From NCBI GenBank assembly GCA_903823665.1, contig CAIJTR010000131.1:1-44168 (forward strand): a stretch of 44,168 nt of DNA. The letters run 5' to 3'. Below the pieces are notes generated by a model. That model ran no database searches. It saw only the letters and a program-made list of their open reading frames with translations, and was not told where the DNA came from. Numbering within the stretch: position 1 is the first letter of the stretch; every line of letters begins with the position of its first letter. Source of the DNA: an uncultured Rhodospirillales bacterium. Lineage in GTDB: Bacteria > Pseudomonadota > Alphaproteobacteria > Acetobacterales > Acetobacteraceae. Positions 26,491 to 35,320 of this stretch are shown here, one piece after another. Position numbers and translations under genes: made by a program.

Positions 26491-26643
26491 TCAGACCTCA
26501 TCGTTGCGCGTCTGCTGCTGCTCCTGCGCCAGCTTCTCGCGGTCACGCCGTAGCGTGCGACGAATGCTTATCAGTTCCCAGATCAGAAATGCCAGCACCA
26601 CAAACATCACGAGCATCTCGGATGAAGCGGCCCAGTTGATCAT
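26491..26643 (-). CDS. 50-residue single-helix membrane protein, crt operon
   Basis: A short protein, MINWAASSEMLVMFVVLAFL then IWELISIRRTLRRDREKLAQ and a Gln-rich, charged end. One membrane helix (about residues 9-27) is followed by a strongly basic then mixed-charge cytoplasmic tail, probably helical. The ATG at 26643 is seven bases from the crtB stop, with GAGGTGAT before it. An upstream in-frame GTG would lie within crtB. The stop is followed almost at once by the GTG of the 145-residue gene, so the two are likely made together. I do not recognise the family. Confidence 0.55.
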   Translation of the reverse strand: MINWAASSEMLVMFVVLAFLIWELISIRRTLRRDREKLAQEQQQTRNDEV

Positions 26644-26650
26644 GGAACGA

Positions 26651-27739
26651 TCACCTCGACAGCGCCATGTCCGCGTTGTCGCGTGCACGCAAGCGGGCGA
26701 ACAGACCGAGGGTCCATTCAACACGGCCCTCGCCAGCACGACGTACCTGGGCTGCGCGAGCCATCGTGTCCGTCACCGCATCAACGAGAAAGCGTGTCTC
26801 GGCCATCGGGGCGGACAGATCGGCGCGCACCGGCAAGGCGGCGGCACCAACACTGCGTGCGAGCAGCACCAATTTGCGCCGTCCAGGCACAACCGCGCGG
26901 CTGGCGATGCTGTCGCCGCCACGCCTACGCACTTCATGGCCAATCTCAGCATACAGCCTACGTGCGGCCCCAATGCCTGGGCGGCAGGACATAGGTAGGC
27001 GGGCGATGCCAGCGTCCGCGCGGACATAAAGTTCGTCGGCCACTGAGAGCAAGCGTTCAACGACACGGCCAATGGCATCGTTGAAATACGGCTCAGCCAG
27101 CCACGCGTCGGGATCAAGCCCTTCCTCTCGCAGCCAAGTGCGCGGCAGATAAAGCCGTCCAACACGGGCGTCTTCACCCACGTCACGCGCGATATTGGAA
27201 AGCTGCATGGCGCAGCCGAGATCACAGGCGCGCGCCAAGGTGGCGGCATCGCGCTTGCCCATCAGCACCGTCATCATCGTACCCACGGCACCCGCCACGC
27301 GGGCCGCGTATGCGAGCACGTCTTCAATCGTTTCGTATATGCGGCCCTCGGCGTCCCAGGCAAATCCCTCAAGCAATGCCTCCGGCAAGGCACGCGGCAT
27401 GGCGTGGACGCGGACCACATCAGCGAATGCGCGATCCACGGGATGATCCATGGGCGCTCCAGCATATGCGCGGTCGAGGCGGCGGCGCAATCGGGTCAGG
27501 GCCGCGGCTGGGCTGCCGTGCTGGCCAGAGCCGGGTGCGGCATCTGCATCAATCGCGTTGTCAATCTCGTCATCGGCGAGGCGGCAGAAGGCGTAGAGCG
27601 CCCCGGCCGGTTGGTGCAGCGACTTGGGCAACAGCAGCGAGGCAGCATGAAAGCTGCGTGAGCCGCCCTTCAACAACAAGCGACAGGCTTCGAGATCTGC
27701 GGCTGAGGCGTGGTGGCTGTCAGACAAACGCGTCGGCAT
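26651..27739 (-). CDS. crtB: phytoene synthase CrtB
   Basis: Joins two geranylgeranyl diphosphates into phytoene, the first committed carotenoid step. 362 residues of the squalene/phytoene synthase family, with FCRLADDEIDN (Asp56-Asp60) and NIARDVGEDARVGRLYLPR (Asp186-Asp190) as the two Asp-rich motifs that bind magnesium-diphosphate. The entry segment SRSFHAASLLLPKSLHQPA is typical of CrtB. It overlaps the crtI end by 20 bases. Squalene synthases of the HpnC/HpnD type are related, but the pairing with a CrtI-type desaturase and the sequence details favour phytoene synthase. Confidence 0.88.
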   Translation of the reverse strand: MPTRLSDSHHASAADLEACRLLLKGGSRSFHAASLLLPKSLHQPAGALYAFCRLADDEIDNAIDADAAPGSGQHGSPAAALTRLRRRLDRAYAGAPMDHPVDRAFADVVRVHAMPRALPEALLEGFAWDAEGRIYETIEDVLAYAARVAGAVGTMMTVLMGKRDAATLARACDLGCAMQLSNIARDVGEDARVGRLYLPRTWLREEGLDPDAWLAEPYFNDAIGRVVERLLSVADELYVRADAGIARLPMSCRPGIGAARRLYAEIGHEVRRRGGDSIASRAVVPGRRKLVLLARSVGAAALPVRADLSAPMAETRFLVDAVTDTMARAAQVRRAGEGRVEWTLGLFARLRARDNADMALSR

Positions 27740-29294
27740 GGGGCACCACCTCGTCTAAAACACGCGCGGATGACAGAACGCCCGGCACCCCGGCACCGGG
27801 ATGAGTTCCGGCACCGACGAGGAACAGGTTCTCAATGTCCTCGCTTTTGTTGTGCGGCCGGAAATAGGCGGTCTGTGAGATGATCGGCTCGAGGCTGAAC
27901 GCCGCCCCCTTGAGGGAGAGCAAATCATCGCGAAAATCCTGCGGTGTCATGATGCGCTCAGAGACGATGGCATCTTCGAGGCCGGGCAGCAGCGAGGCAG
28001 CGAGATAGGCCATGATCAGTCCGCGATAACGCTGCGTCTCCACACTCCAATCCGTGCCGCTGTCCAGATGCGGCACCGGGGAGAGCACGTAAAACGCATC
28101 GCAGCCTTCGGGGGCCAAGGAGGTATCGGTGGCGGTCGGGCGATGCAGATAGAGGCTGAAATCGTCTGAGAGCTTGTGGTGCTTGAAGATATCGGCCAGC
28201 AGCGTCTTGTAGCGTTCGCCGAGCAGAATGGTGTGGTGCGCCACATCCGGATAGGTCCGGTTGGTGCCGAAATACCAAACGAACAGGCTCATTGAGTAGC
28301 GCGCGTTTTCGATCTTGCGATCCGTCCAGCGCTTGCGGTGGCGCGGCGCGATCAGGTGGCGATATGTCCAGGCGCTGTCAGCGTTGGAAACCACGATATC
28401 CGCATGCATGTGCTGGCCGGATACGAGCCGAACCCCGGTGGCACGGCCATTCTCGACGATGATCTCGTCCACCGCAGAATTGAGCTGGAGTTCGCCGCCC
28501 TGCCCTTCAATCAACCCGATCAGGCCAGTGACGAGCGCGCCTGTGCCGCCCATGGCGAAATGCACGCCCCAATGACGTTCGAGCCAGGCCACCAGGCAAT
28601 AGATCGCCGAGACAGAAAAGGGATTGCCGCCGATCAACAGCGGATGGAAGCTGAACACCACACGCAGGCGCGGGTTGCGGAAATGCGAAGCCACCACCGA
28701 GGCCACGCTGCGATGCGCCTGGTTGAGTGCCATCTCCGGGATCATCACCGCCATCGTCTGCCAACGCTCGAACGAGACATGGCCACGTTCTTCGAACCCG
28801 ATCCGGCACGCCTCGCGGCTGGTGTTCAGGAAGCGGTCATAGCCCGCCACGTCACGCGGTTCGAACCGTGCGACCTGCGCACGCATCGCATCGGCATCGC
28901 CAGTGTAGTCGAACGTCTCACCATCCTCGAACCGGATGCGGTAAAACGGGCTGACGGCGCGCAGCTCCACATCGTCTGACAGCTTCTTGCCGCACATCGC
29001 CCAGAGTTCTTCGAACAGAGCAGGGGCGGTGATAATTGTGGGGCCTGCATCGAACGCAAACCCATCCTGCCGAAACACACGCGCGCGACCGCCGGGCGTG
29101 TCACATTTCTCCAGCACGGTGACGCGATAGCCCCGAGCACCCAGCCGAACCGCGGCCGCCAAACCGCCAAAACCGCTGCCAATCACAACCGCGTGTGGCT
29201 TGCGCCTTACTGACTGCAGTGAGTCGTTGCCTGGAACAGGCGGCTTCATCCGGGGAGGGGGCGTTATCGATGTCATTGACACGAGTGTAATCAT
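27720..29294 (-). CDS. crtI: phytoene desaturase CrtI
   Basis: FAD-dependent desaturase converting phytoene to neurosporene or lycopene, 524 residues. The FAD-binding Rossmann motif is VIGSGFGGLAAAVRLGARGY (38-57) with VTVLEK, followed by DTPGGRA and FDAGPTIITAP, all CrtI hallmarks. The C-terminal LVGAGTHPGAGVPGVLSSAR closes the FAD site. The start is uncertain: ATG 29294 has AGGAC close by, while ATG 29276 has no ribosome site. Before GSGFGG there is an unusually long N-terminus of about 30 residues. TGT-N12-ACA motifs lie in and just before the start region. The final product (number of desaturations) cannot be told. Confidence 0.88.
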   Translation of the reverse strand: MITLVSMTSITPPPRMKPPVPGNDSLQSVRRKPHAVVIGSGFGGLAAAVRLGARGYRVTVLEKCDTPGGRARVFRQDGFAFDAGPTIITAPALFEELWAMCGKKLSDDVELRAVSPFYRIRFEDGETFDYTGDADAMRAQVARFEPRDVAGYDRFLNTSREACRIGFEERGHVSFERWQTMAVMIPEMALNQAHRSVASVVASHFRNPRLRVVFSFHPLLIGGNPFSVSAIYCLVAWLERHWGVHFAMGGTGALVTGLIGLIEGQGGELQLNSAVDEIIVENGRATGVRLVSGQHMHADIVVSNADSAWTYRHLIAPRHRKRWTDRKIENARYSMSLFVWYFGTNRTYPDVAHHTILLGERYKTLLADIFKHHKLSDDFSLYLHRPTATDTSLAPEGCDAFYVLSPVPHLDSGTDWSVETQRYRGLIMAYLAASLLPGLEDAIVSERIMTPQDFRDDLLSLKGAAFSLEPIISQTAYFRPHNKSEDIENLFLVGAGTHPGAGVPGVLSSARVLDEVVPHADAFV

Positions 29295-29303
29295 GTCCTG
29301 ACA
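29286..29303. promoter_or_regulatory. TGT-N12-ACA motif over the crtI start (PpsR/CrtJ-like)
   Basis: On the plus strand TGT at 29286 and ACA ending at 29303 are separated by 12 bases, the consensus of the phototrophy repressor PpsR/CrtJ. It covers the ATG at 29292-29294; if crtI really begins at 29276 it lies in the leader. A second such site is at 29330-29347, with 44 bp between centres. Confidence 0.4.
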
Positions 29304-29329
29304 GTTTCAGCCAGAGGCAAAATGAATAG

Positions 29330-29347
29330 TGTCAGAGAAAATTGACA
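29330..29347. promoter_or_regulatory. TGTCA-N8-TGACA site upstream of crtI (PpsR/CrtJ-like)
   Basis: A perfect TGTCA...TGACA inverted repeat that satisfies TGT-N12-ACA, 36 bases before the crtI ATG. PpsR/CrtJ repressors of purple bacteria bind this motif at crt, bch and puc promoters. Five TGTCA/TGACA half-sites occur within 29271-29347, many more than expected by chance. The regulator gene itself is not in the window. Confidence 0.5.
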
Positions 29348-29448
29348 TATGGCACCAGGTCGGCTGGCGAGAGTGCTGCAGGGGCAATCTGAGTGCGGCG
29401 GCATATCCCGCCAGCGGCAAAGACTGCCCCCGCCCCATTAAACTGTTA

Positions 29449-30276
29449 TCAGATGGCGAGACCCTGCTGTCCCAGCCATTCAGCCCCGCGCTGCAGACCG
29501 GGGATGTCCTTCACCTCGATCATCAGGCGCGGCATTACGTCAAGCGAGGCGAGCGCACTGAACACGCTGGTCCAGCGAATGGTGCCTTCGCCGGGCAGCC
29601 AATGCCGGTCGGCATAGCCATCGGCGTCCTGCAGATGCACATGCTGCAGCATATCTCCAGCGGCGTTGACGTAATAATCCACCGGCGGTGCGCCGGTTGA
29701 GCCATGCGCGTAATGCGCGTGCCCGGTGTCGATCGAGACCTTCACCGAGGCGCTGTTGAACGAGCGCGCCAGTTCCACCCGGTCATGCGGGTTCTTGTCT
29801 TCAATGTTCTCAATCACCAGCACGCAGCCCATGTCCTCAGCCCGCTTGACGGGGTCGCGCAGGGTGGCGTGCACGCGGTCAAACAGGTTCTCTCGTGCGC
29901 CCTTGTTGGCATCCAGATTGTTATAGTCCCACGTCGAGAACGGCGAGTGGATCACCATCTGATTGGCACCGACGGCAGCACAGACATCCAGCCCCTGCAG
30001 CAGCCGCTTGCGCACCACGGCGCGAATATCCGGATCCTGCGAGTCGATCTTGAAGCCCCAGAACGGCCCATGAATGCCGCGCCGGCCGGTGTGCCCATCG
30101 AGCATCTTGCGCGCATGCTGCGCGATGCTCTGCCAATCACTCTCCAGCACTTCGGCCATATGAAAGGTCTGAATCTCAATGTCGCGCTGATGCTCCAGCA
30201 GCCAACCACGATGCTGTTCGATCGCATCAACCGGCATGGCCGCGCCGAGCACGGGAAGAGAATTGGACTGCAGCAT
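29449..30276 (-). CDS. TIM-barrel sugar phosphate isomerase/epimerase
   Basis: 275 residues from the ATG at 30276, with GGAGAT before it. The AP-endonuclease-2-like xylose isomerase fold is shown by HSPFSTWDYNN, VLVIENIEDKNP (metal-binding Glu), VSIDTGHAHYAHG (Asp and His), LQHVHLQDADG (His) and RLMIEVKDI (Glu). These give the usual metal site of sugar epimerases, isomerases and related enzymes. It stands alone between the crt genes and tRNA-Ser. The substrate is not predictable from sequence or context. Confidence 0.75.
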   Translation of the reverse strand: MLQSNSLPVLGAAMPVDAIEQHRGWLLEHQRDIEIQTFHMAEVLESDWQSIAQHARKMLDGHTGRRGIHGPFWGFKIDSQDPDIRAVVRKRLLQGLDVCAAVGANQMVIHSPFSTWDYNNLDANKGARENLFDRVHATLRDPVKRAEDMGCVLVIENIEDKNPHDRVELARSFNSASVKVSIDTGHAHYAHGSTGAPPVDYYVNAAGDMLQHVHLQDADGYADRHWLPGEGTIRWTSVFSALASLDVMPRLMIEVKDIPGLQRGAEWLGQQGLAI

Positions 30277-30367
30277 GGAACATCTCCGAATTAGCAATGA
30301 CCGGAGAATAGTCACTGGCCTGGGTCGTGGGATGAAGATTGCGTGTTACTCAACCACACCACGCGAC

Positions 30368-30399
30368 ACGGAACCACAACGCAACGGAACCACACCGCA
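30368..30399. repeat. two 16-bp tandem repeats with one mismatch
   Basis: ACGGAACCACAACGCA (30368-30383) is followed at once by the same sequence with one base changed (30384-30399). It lies in the gap between the isomerase start and tRNA-Ser. It may be a simple slippage duplication; no function is apparent. Confidence 0.5.
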
Positions 30400-30448
30400 A
30401 AGGTCGCGCCATCATAGACGACCGGTCTTATGACGTTGTTGAGAAAAC

Positions 30449-30541
30449 TGGCGGAGGGGATGGGATTCGAACCCACGGTAGGGGTTGACCCCCTACGACG
30501 GTTTAGCAAACCGTTGCCTTCAGCCGCTCGGCCACCCCTCC
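30449..30541 (-). tRNA. tRNA-Ser(GCT)
   Basis: On the minus strand the 93-base sequence begins GGAGGGG and ends CCCCTCC-G-CCA, a perfect 7-bp acceptor stem with encoded CCA. The anticodon arm is ACGGT-TTGCTAA-ACCGT, giving anticodon GCT (serine codons AGC/AGT). A long variable arm (GTAGGGGGTCAACCCCCTAC) identifies class II serine tRNA, and the T arm has GTGGGTTCGAATCCCAT. A good sigma-70-type promoter lies upstream. Confidence 0.96.
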
Positions 30542-30594
30542 GCCGGAGGACCGCACTCAATTGCGACCTTGATGCACACAACGTTTGCAAGGCT

Positions 30595-30623
30595 GTTCTA
30601 GGGAGAAGCCTTACCCGCGTCAA
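30595..30623 (-). promoter_or_regulatory. sigma-70 promoter for tRNA-Ser
   Basis: Read on the minus strand, TTGACG (-35, 30623-30618), a 17-base spacer and TAGAAC (-10, 30600-30595) form a good housekeeping promoter. Transcription would begin near 30588, about 47 bases before the mature tRNA 5' end. It lies just past the stop codon of the glutathione transferase gene. Confidence 0.55.
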
Positions 30624-30628
30624 ATACT

Positions 30629-31255
30629 CTAGCTGAGCGCTATCTCCATGCCGCACTTCGTCGCCGGGCGGGCCATCATGGTTTCGTACCAGCGTTTCAC
30701 ATGCGGGAACTCCGCAAGGTCGACCATGTGGCGTTCATGCCGCCAGACCCAGCCTAGAATGGCGAAGTCGGCAATTGAGACGTCGCCTGCAAAAAACTCC
30801 ACCTGCGCCAGCCTGCGATCGGCCACGCCATAGAGGCGGCGCGTTTCCTGGGAATATCGCTCAAGCCCATATTTCTGATCAGCTGGGTTCTCGACGGTGA
30901 GGAAGTGGTGAACCTGACCGGGCATAGGGCCGAAGCCGCCCATCTGCCACATCAGCCATTCCAGCACCGGGACCTGGGCACGCAGGTCAGACGGCCAGAA
31001 CTTACCGGTCTTCTGGCCGAGGTAGAGCAGGATCGCACCGGATTCGAACACACCGATAGGCTGGCCACCCGGGCCGTCGCTGTCCTTGATGGCGGGAATG
31101 CGATTGTTCGGGCTGAACGCAAGAAAATCGGGATTGAACTGCTCACCCTTGCTGATGTTCACCGGGTGAACGCTGTAGGGCAGCCCCATCTCCTCCAGGG
31201 CCACAGAAATTTTCCGGCCGTTGGGAGTGTTCCAGGTCCAGAGTTCAATGCTCAT
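30629..31255 (-). CDS. glutathione S-transferase, YfcG-like
   Basis: 208 residues, Nu-class GST resembling E. coli YfcG, a glutathione-dependent disulfide reductase. The N-terminal thioredoxin-like domain has TPNGRKI (Thr10 and Asn12 match the YfcG active-site pair), SPNNRIPAI (cis-Pro) and FESGAILLYL. The alpha-helical domain includes EWLMWQMGGFGPMPGQVHHF and SIADFAILGWVWRH. Its start overlaps the stop of the polysaccharide deacetylase gene (ATGA, 31252-31255). It is the last gene of the gatCAB-led cluster. Confidence 0.85.
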   Translation of the reverse strand: MSIELWTWNTPNGRKISVALEEMGLPYSVHPVNISKGEQFNPDFLAFSPNNRIPAIKDSDGPGGQPIGVFESGAILLYLGQKTGKFWPSDLRAQVPVLEWLMWQMGGFGPMPGQVHHFLTVENPADQKYGLERYSQETRRLYGVADRRLAQVEFFAGDVSIADFAILGWVWRHERHMVDLAEFPHVKRWYETMMARPATKCGMEIALS

Positions 31256-32031
31256 GTTGTGGCCTTTTTGAGGGATTGGCGGGCATGTCCCGAGACCATC
31301 CAGGCAAAGCGCTGGGTATCGTCGGTGTCATAGATCTGCGAGCGCGGCAGGGCGAAATCAGTGTCGCCGTTCTGCATTGCGCGCGAGCCGAGTGCGAAGG
31401 CGGCCTTGTAGCCAGCATCGCGCGCCGCTTGTCCAAGCTGGGCATCGTGAATGCCGAACGGCCAAGCAAGAAGATCGGGCGCTGTGCCCGTGTGTTCGGC
31501 GATGGGTTTCAGGCACCCGGCCAACTCGTCACGCACAAACGCGGCGTAAGCATCGGGCGAGCGGCGCGCGCGCTCGATGTTAAAGTTCGGGTGCGTCATG
31601 CTGTGGGCCTGCATGTCGATCAGCCCGGTCGCCTGCATCTCGGCGACCATCTTCCAGGTCAGATAGGCCCCAGCCCCGATCTGCGGCGGGTTTAGGAACA
31701 ACGTGACGGGAAAACGATGCTCGCGAATGATGGGGAACATCTCGGTGTAGACAGTGCGCCAGCCATCATCGGCGGTGATGGCAACCGTCGGGCGGGCAAG
31801 CGGCGCGCCATGGGCAACATCAAGCACGTCGCGCAACCTGGCCACGGCGATATTCTGCTCAGACAGGTAACGCATCTGCGCCTCAAACACCTTCATCGTG
31901 ATGATGGTGCCGGAATTGGAATGCGCTGGGTCAAACCGATGGTAGGTCAGCACAGGCAGCAATGCGGCCGTCTCCGCCCGTGCCGCCATCGGAGAAGCCA
32001 GCGCCGCAGCAAGCAGCGTGCGGCGCTTCAT
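31252..32031 (-). CDS. exported polysaccharide deacetylase (CE4/NodB domain)
   Basis: 259 residues with a signal [19 protein letters not shown], which could use Sec or Tat. The NodB fold is shown by [28 protein letters not shown] (Asp88/Asp89; the more common form is TFDDG) and HSMTHPN (His143, His147), together the metal and catalytic residues of CE4 deacetylases. It resembles PgaB-type N-deacetylases, and the target could be a secreted or cell-wall polysaccharide. It overlaps gatB by ATGA and the GST gene by ATGA. Confidence 0.8.
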   Translation of the reverse strand: MKRRTLLAAALASPMAARAETAALLPVLTYHRFDPAHSNSGTIITMKVFEAQMRYLSEQNIAVARLRDVLDVAHGAPLARPTVAITADDGWRTVYTEMFPIIREHRFPVTLFLNPPQIGAGAYLTWKMVAEMQATGLIDMQAHSMTHPNFNIERARRSPDAYAAFVRDELAGCLKPIAEHTGTAPDLLAWPFGIHDAQLGQAARDAGYKAAFALGSRAMQNGDTDFALPRSQIYDTDDTQRFAWMVSGHARQSLKKATT

Positions 32032-33482
32032 CCGATCTTCGCCTTCAACGCCTCATTGACCAGCGCCGGATTGCCCTTGCCCGCCATCGCCTTCATCACC
32101 TGACCCACGAAGAAGCCGAACAGCTTCTCCTGCCCGCCTTTGTATTGCGCGACCTTGTCCGCATTGGCGGCGAGCACGGCCTCCACCGCGTCATCAATGG
32201 CCCCGGTATCCGTCACCTGCCGAAGCCCCTTCGCCTCCACGATGGCCGCCGGTGCCTCACCGGTTTCCACCATCGCCTCGAACACCTCCTTGGCGATGCG
32301 GCCATTGATGGTCTTGTCGGCGATCAGATCGAGCAGACCGCTGAGATTGGCGGCGGAGACCGGGCTGTCCTCGATGGAGCGGCCGGTGCGGTTGAGGGCG
32401 GCGAAGAAATCACCCATCATCCAGTTCGCCGCCATTTTGGCATCGCGCCCGCGCGCCACCGTCTCATAGAAATCGGCAGTTGCCTGTTCCATCACCAGAA
32501 TACGCGCGTCGTAGGCGGACAGGCCGTATTCCGACACGAAACGCGTGGTTTTGGCGTCCGGCAACTCCGGCAGGCTTGCCTTCAGCCGTGACACCCAATC
32601 CGGCTCCAGCACCAGAGGCAGAAGATCCGGGTCTGGGAAATAGCGATAATCATGCGCGTCCTCTTTTGAGCGCATCGACCGGGTTTCCATGCGGGACGGG
32701 TCGAACAGCCGCGTCTCCTGCCGCACCTCGCCGCCGCTCTCCCACACCTCGATCTGCCGCTTTGCCTCCGCCTCCACCGCCTGCATCACGAAGCGGATGG
32801 AGTTGACGTTCTTCACCTCGCAGCGCGTGCGGAATTCCTCACCGGCCTTGCGGACGGAGACATTGACGTCCGCCCGCATGGAGCCTTCGTCCATGTTGCC
32901 GTCACAGGTTCCGAGATAACGCAGAATCTGCCGCAGTTTGGTCAGATAGGCACCCGCCTCCTCCGGCGAGCGGATGTCCGGCTCACTCACAATTTCCATC
33001 AGCGCCACGCCGGAGCGGTTGAGATCGATGAAGCTCTTCGTCGGGTCCTGGTCGTGCAGCGACTTGCCAGCGTCCTGCTCCAGATGCAGGCGCGTCACAC
33101 CAATCTCCTTGGTGGAGCCGTCCGACAGCGTGACCTCAACAACACCCTTGCCCACGATGGGGTGGGCGAACTGGCTGATCTGATACCCCTGCGGCAGATC
33201 GGCATAGAAGTAGTTCTTACGGTCGAACCGGCTCCAGAGATTGATCGCAGCCCCCAGCCCCAGCCCGGTGCGCACCGCCTGCGCCACGCATTCGCGGTTG
33301 ATCACCGGCAGCATACCGGGGAAAGCCGCATCGACGAAGCTGACCTGGCTGTTCGGCTCCGCGCCGTATTCGGCAGAGGCCCCGGAGAACAGCTTGGATT
33401 TGCTGATCACCTGGGCGTGGACCTCCAAGCCGCAGACGATCTCCCACGTGCCGGTGGAGCCTTCGAGTGTGTAGCTTGCCAT
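32028..33482 (-). CDS. gatB: Asp/Glu-tRNA amidotransferase subunit B
   Basis: 484 residues from the ATG at 33482, with AGGAG upstream. GatB activates the mis-acylated Glu-tRNA(Gln) or Asp-tRNA(Asn) for amidation. Landmarks are [58 protein letters not shown] and EVKNVNS; the YqeY-like tail ends in [17 protein letters not shown]. It starts four bases after the gatA stop. Confidence 0.94.
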   Translation of the reverse strand: MASYTLEGSTGTWEIVCGLEVHAQVISKSKLFSGASAEYGAEPNSQVSFVDAAFPGMLPVINRECVAQAVRTGLGLGAAINLWSRFDRKNYFYADLPQGYQISQFAHPIVGKGVVEVTLSDGSTKEIGVTRLHLEQDAGKSLHDQDPTKSFIDLNRSGVALMEIVSEPDIRSPEEAGAYLTKLRQILRYLGTCDGNMDEGSMRADVNVSVRKAGEEFRTRCEVKNVNSIRFVMQAVEAEAKRQIEVWESGGEVRQETRLFDPSRMETRSMRSKEDAHDYRYFPDPDLLPLVLEPDWVSRLKASLPELPDAKTTRFVSEYGLSAYDARILVMEQATADFYETVARGRDAKMAANWMMGDFFAALNRTGRSIEDSPVSAANLSGLLDLIADKTINGRIAKEVFEAMVETGEAPAAIVEAKGLRQVTDTGAIDDAVEAVLAANADKVAQYKGGQEKLFGFFVGQVMKAMAGKGNPALVNEALKAKIG

Positions 33483-33486
33483 GTCG

Positions 33487-34962
33487 TTATGCTCCTGCCC
33501 GCAGGGTGGGGAGGGTGGTGAACCCGGCGGCGCGTTCAAGGGCGGCGCTGACGGCGAACACAGTTTCTTCGTCGAACGGCTTGCCGATCACCTGCAGCCC
33601 CATCGGCAGACCGGAGGCGTCGAGGCCGGTCGGCAAAGCCAGACCCGGAAGCCCCGCCATGTTCACCGGCACCGTGAAGATGTCGTTCAGATACATGGTG
33701 ACGGGATCATCCATCTTCTCGCCTTGACCGAATGCGGCAGTCGGCGTGGCGGGAGTGACCAGCGCATCCACATCGCGGAACACCTCGGTGAAGTCCCGCA
33801 AGATCAACGCGCGGACCTTCTGCGCCTTCAGGTAATAGGCGTCGTAATACCCGGCCGAGAGCACATAGGTGCCGATCATGATGCGGCGCTGCACCTCGGC
33901 CCCGAAGCCGTCCGCACGGGTGTTCTCGTACAGCTCCGTCAGATCATGCCCGCCCTCCGTCCGCGCACCAAACCGCACACCATCATAGCGGGCGAGGTTG
34001 GACGACGCTTCGGCCGGGGCCACGATGTAATAGGTCGCCAGACCATATTTGGTGTGCGGCAAAGACACATCGACAATCGTCGCCCCCTGCTCACGCAGCC
34101 ACGCCAAGCCCTGCTGCCAGAGGGTTTCGACCTCGGGGGCCATCCCCTCCATCCGGTATTCCCGCGGCACCCCGATGCGCAGGCCCTTCACGCTGCGTTT
34201 GCAGGCCGAGGCGAAATCCGGCACCGGCATATCAGCCGAGGTGCTGTCCTTCGGGTCGAAGCCGGACATCGAGCCGAGCAGAATGGCGCAATCTTCGACG
34301 TTGCGGGCAATCGGCCCCGCCTGATCGAGCGACGAGGCAAACGCCACCACGCCCCAGCGCGAGCATCTTCCATAGGTCGGCTTGATGCCGGTGATGCCGC
34401 AAAACGCCGCCGGCTGCCGGATCGAGCCGCCGGTATCCGTCGCCGTCGCCCCCAGCGCCATGCGTGCGGCCACCGCCGCCGCCGAACCGCCGGACGAACC
34501 TCCAGGGACCAGCGGCCGATTGTCGCCCCGTCGCGTCCACGGGTTGGTGACCGCCCCATAAGCCGAGGTCATGTTCGACGAACCCATCGCGAACTCATCA
34601 AGATTGGCCTTGCCGAGGAACACCGCGCCGTCGCGCAGCAGATTGGCGGTGACGGTGCTTTCATAGGGCGGAATGAACGGTGACAATATCTTGCTGCCCG
34701 CCGTGGTGCGCACGCCCTTGGTGCAGAACAAATCCTTGATCGCCAGCGGAATGCCGGTGAGCGGCCCATGCTCGCCCTTCGCAAGCGCCGCGTCGGCGGC
34801 ATCGGCCTGGGCCAGCGCCAGTTCCGGCGTTTCGGTGATATAGGCGTTGATCTGCGAGTTCAGGCTCGCAATCGCCCTATTATAGGCCGCCGTCAGCTCG
34901 CGGGCGGAGATTTTGCGGGCGCGCAGGGCGTCGCGCGCCTCGCTCAGCGTGAAATCGAACAT
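33487..34962 (-). CDS. gatA: Asp/Glu-tRNA amidotransferase subunit A
   Basis: Amidase subunit that frees ammonia from glutamine, 491 residues from the ATG at 34962. A GTG at 34965 would add one residue and is equally possible. The Ser-cisSer-Lys triad is visible: lysine in IPLAIKDLF (about 76), [12 protein letters not shown] (cis-Ser about 157) and [14 protein letters not shown] (Ser about 180). [11 protein letters not shown] is the conserved C-terminal piece. The start touches the gatC stop (TGATG). Confidence 0.94.
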   Translation of the reverse strand: MFDFTLSEARDALRARKISARELTAAYNRAIASLNSQINAYITETPELALAQADAADAALAKGEHGPLTGIPLAIKDLFCTKGVRTTAGSKILSPFIPPYESTVTANLLRDGAVFLGKANLDEFAMGSSNMTSAYGAVTNPWTRRGDNRPLVPGGSSGGSAAAVAARMALGATATDTGGSIRQPAAFCGITGIKPTYGRCSRWGVVAFASSLDQAGPIARNVEDCAILLGSMSGFDPKDSTSADMPVPDFASACKRSVKGLRIGVPREYRMEGMAPEVETLWQQGLAWLREQGATIVDVSLPHTKYGLATYYIVAPAEASSNLARYDGVRFGARTEGGHDLTELYENTRADGFGAEVQRRIMIGTYVLSAGYYDAYYLKAQKVRALILRDFTEVFRDVDALVTPATPTAAFGQGEKMDDPVTMYLNDIFTVPVNMAGLPGLALPTGLDASGLPMGLQVIGKPFDEETVFAVSAALERAAGFTTLPTLRAGA

Positions 34963-35249
34963 CACTCAACAACTTTCGGAACAGTGTAAAACGGGCCATC
35001 GCGGTCAGGCGCGTTGGACAGCACGGCTTCGGCTTGAGCGCCATCGGTGACCACGTCCTCCCGCATCCGCATGGCCATCAGGGCACCCCCGGTCAGCGGC
35101 TCGACGCCGGTCACGTCCACCTCGTTCAGCTGGTCAATCCAGCCGAGAATGCCGTTCAGCTCGCCTTGGATTTGCGCCACCTGCGCATCGGTGACGCGCA
35201 GTCGGGCAAGGCTTGCAATGCGGCGGACGGCCGCGGGGTCGAGCGACAT
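34962..35249 (-). CDS. gatC: Asp/Glu-tRNA amidotransferase subunit C
   Basis: 95 residues, the full family length. [20 protein letters not shown] and [20 protein letters not shown] are diagnostic, and the C-terminal belt ends [17 protein letters not shown]. It stabilises the GatAB complex. AGGGATCACC precedes the ATG. It is first in the gatCAB cluster and divergent from ruvX, a common alphaproteobacterial arrangement. Confidence 0.93.
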   Translation of the reverse strand: MSLDPAAVRRIASLARLRVTDAQVAQIQGELNGILGWIDQLNEVDVTGVEPLTGGALMAMRMREDVVTDGAQAEAVLSNAPDRDGPFYTVPKVVE

Positions 35250-35320
35250 GGTGATCCCTAAAACATATGGCGGAAGTTGCGGACTATGCGCGTGGCATCG
35301 GCGGGACCATAAACGCCCCC

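Noticed and set aside
26651-29294. reading crtB/crtI as hopanoid squalene genes (hpnD/hpnE)
   Set aside because: The desaturase has full CrtI hallmarks and the synthase is CrtB-like; there is no hpnC partner. Family-level similarity keeps a small doubt.
29342-29347. perfect TTGACA as a plus-strand -35 box
   Set aside because: No -10-like hexamer lies 16-18 bases downstream and no plus-strand gene follows; it is better explained as part of the TGTCA-N8-TGACA site.
29397-29412. GGCGG/CCGCC hairpin after the TIM-barrel gene as a terminator
   Set aside because: The stem is only 5 bp and no T-run follows on the minus strand.
30449-30541. tRNA-Ser as an integration site for a mobile element
   Set aside because: No integrase gene, no duplicated tRNA 3' end and no change in gene content nearby.
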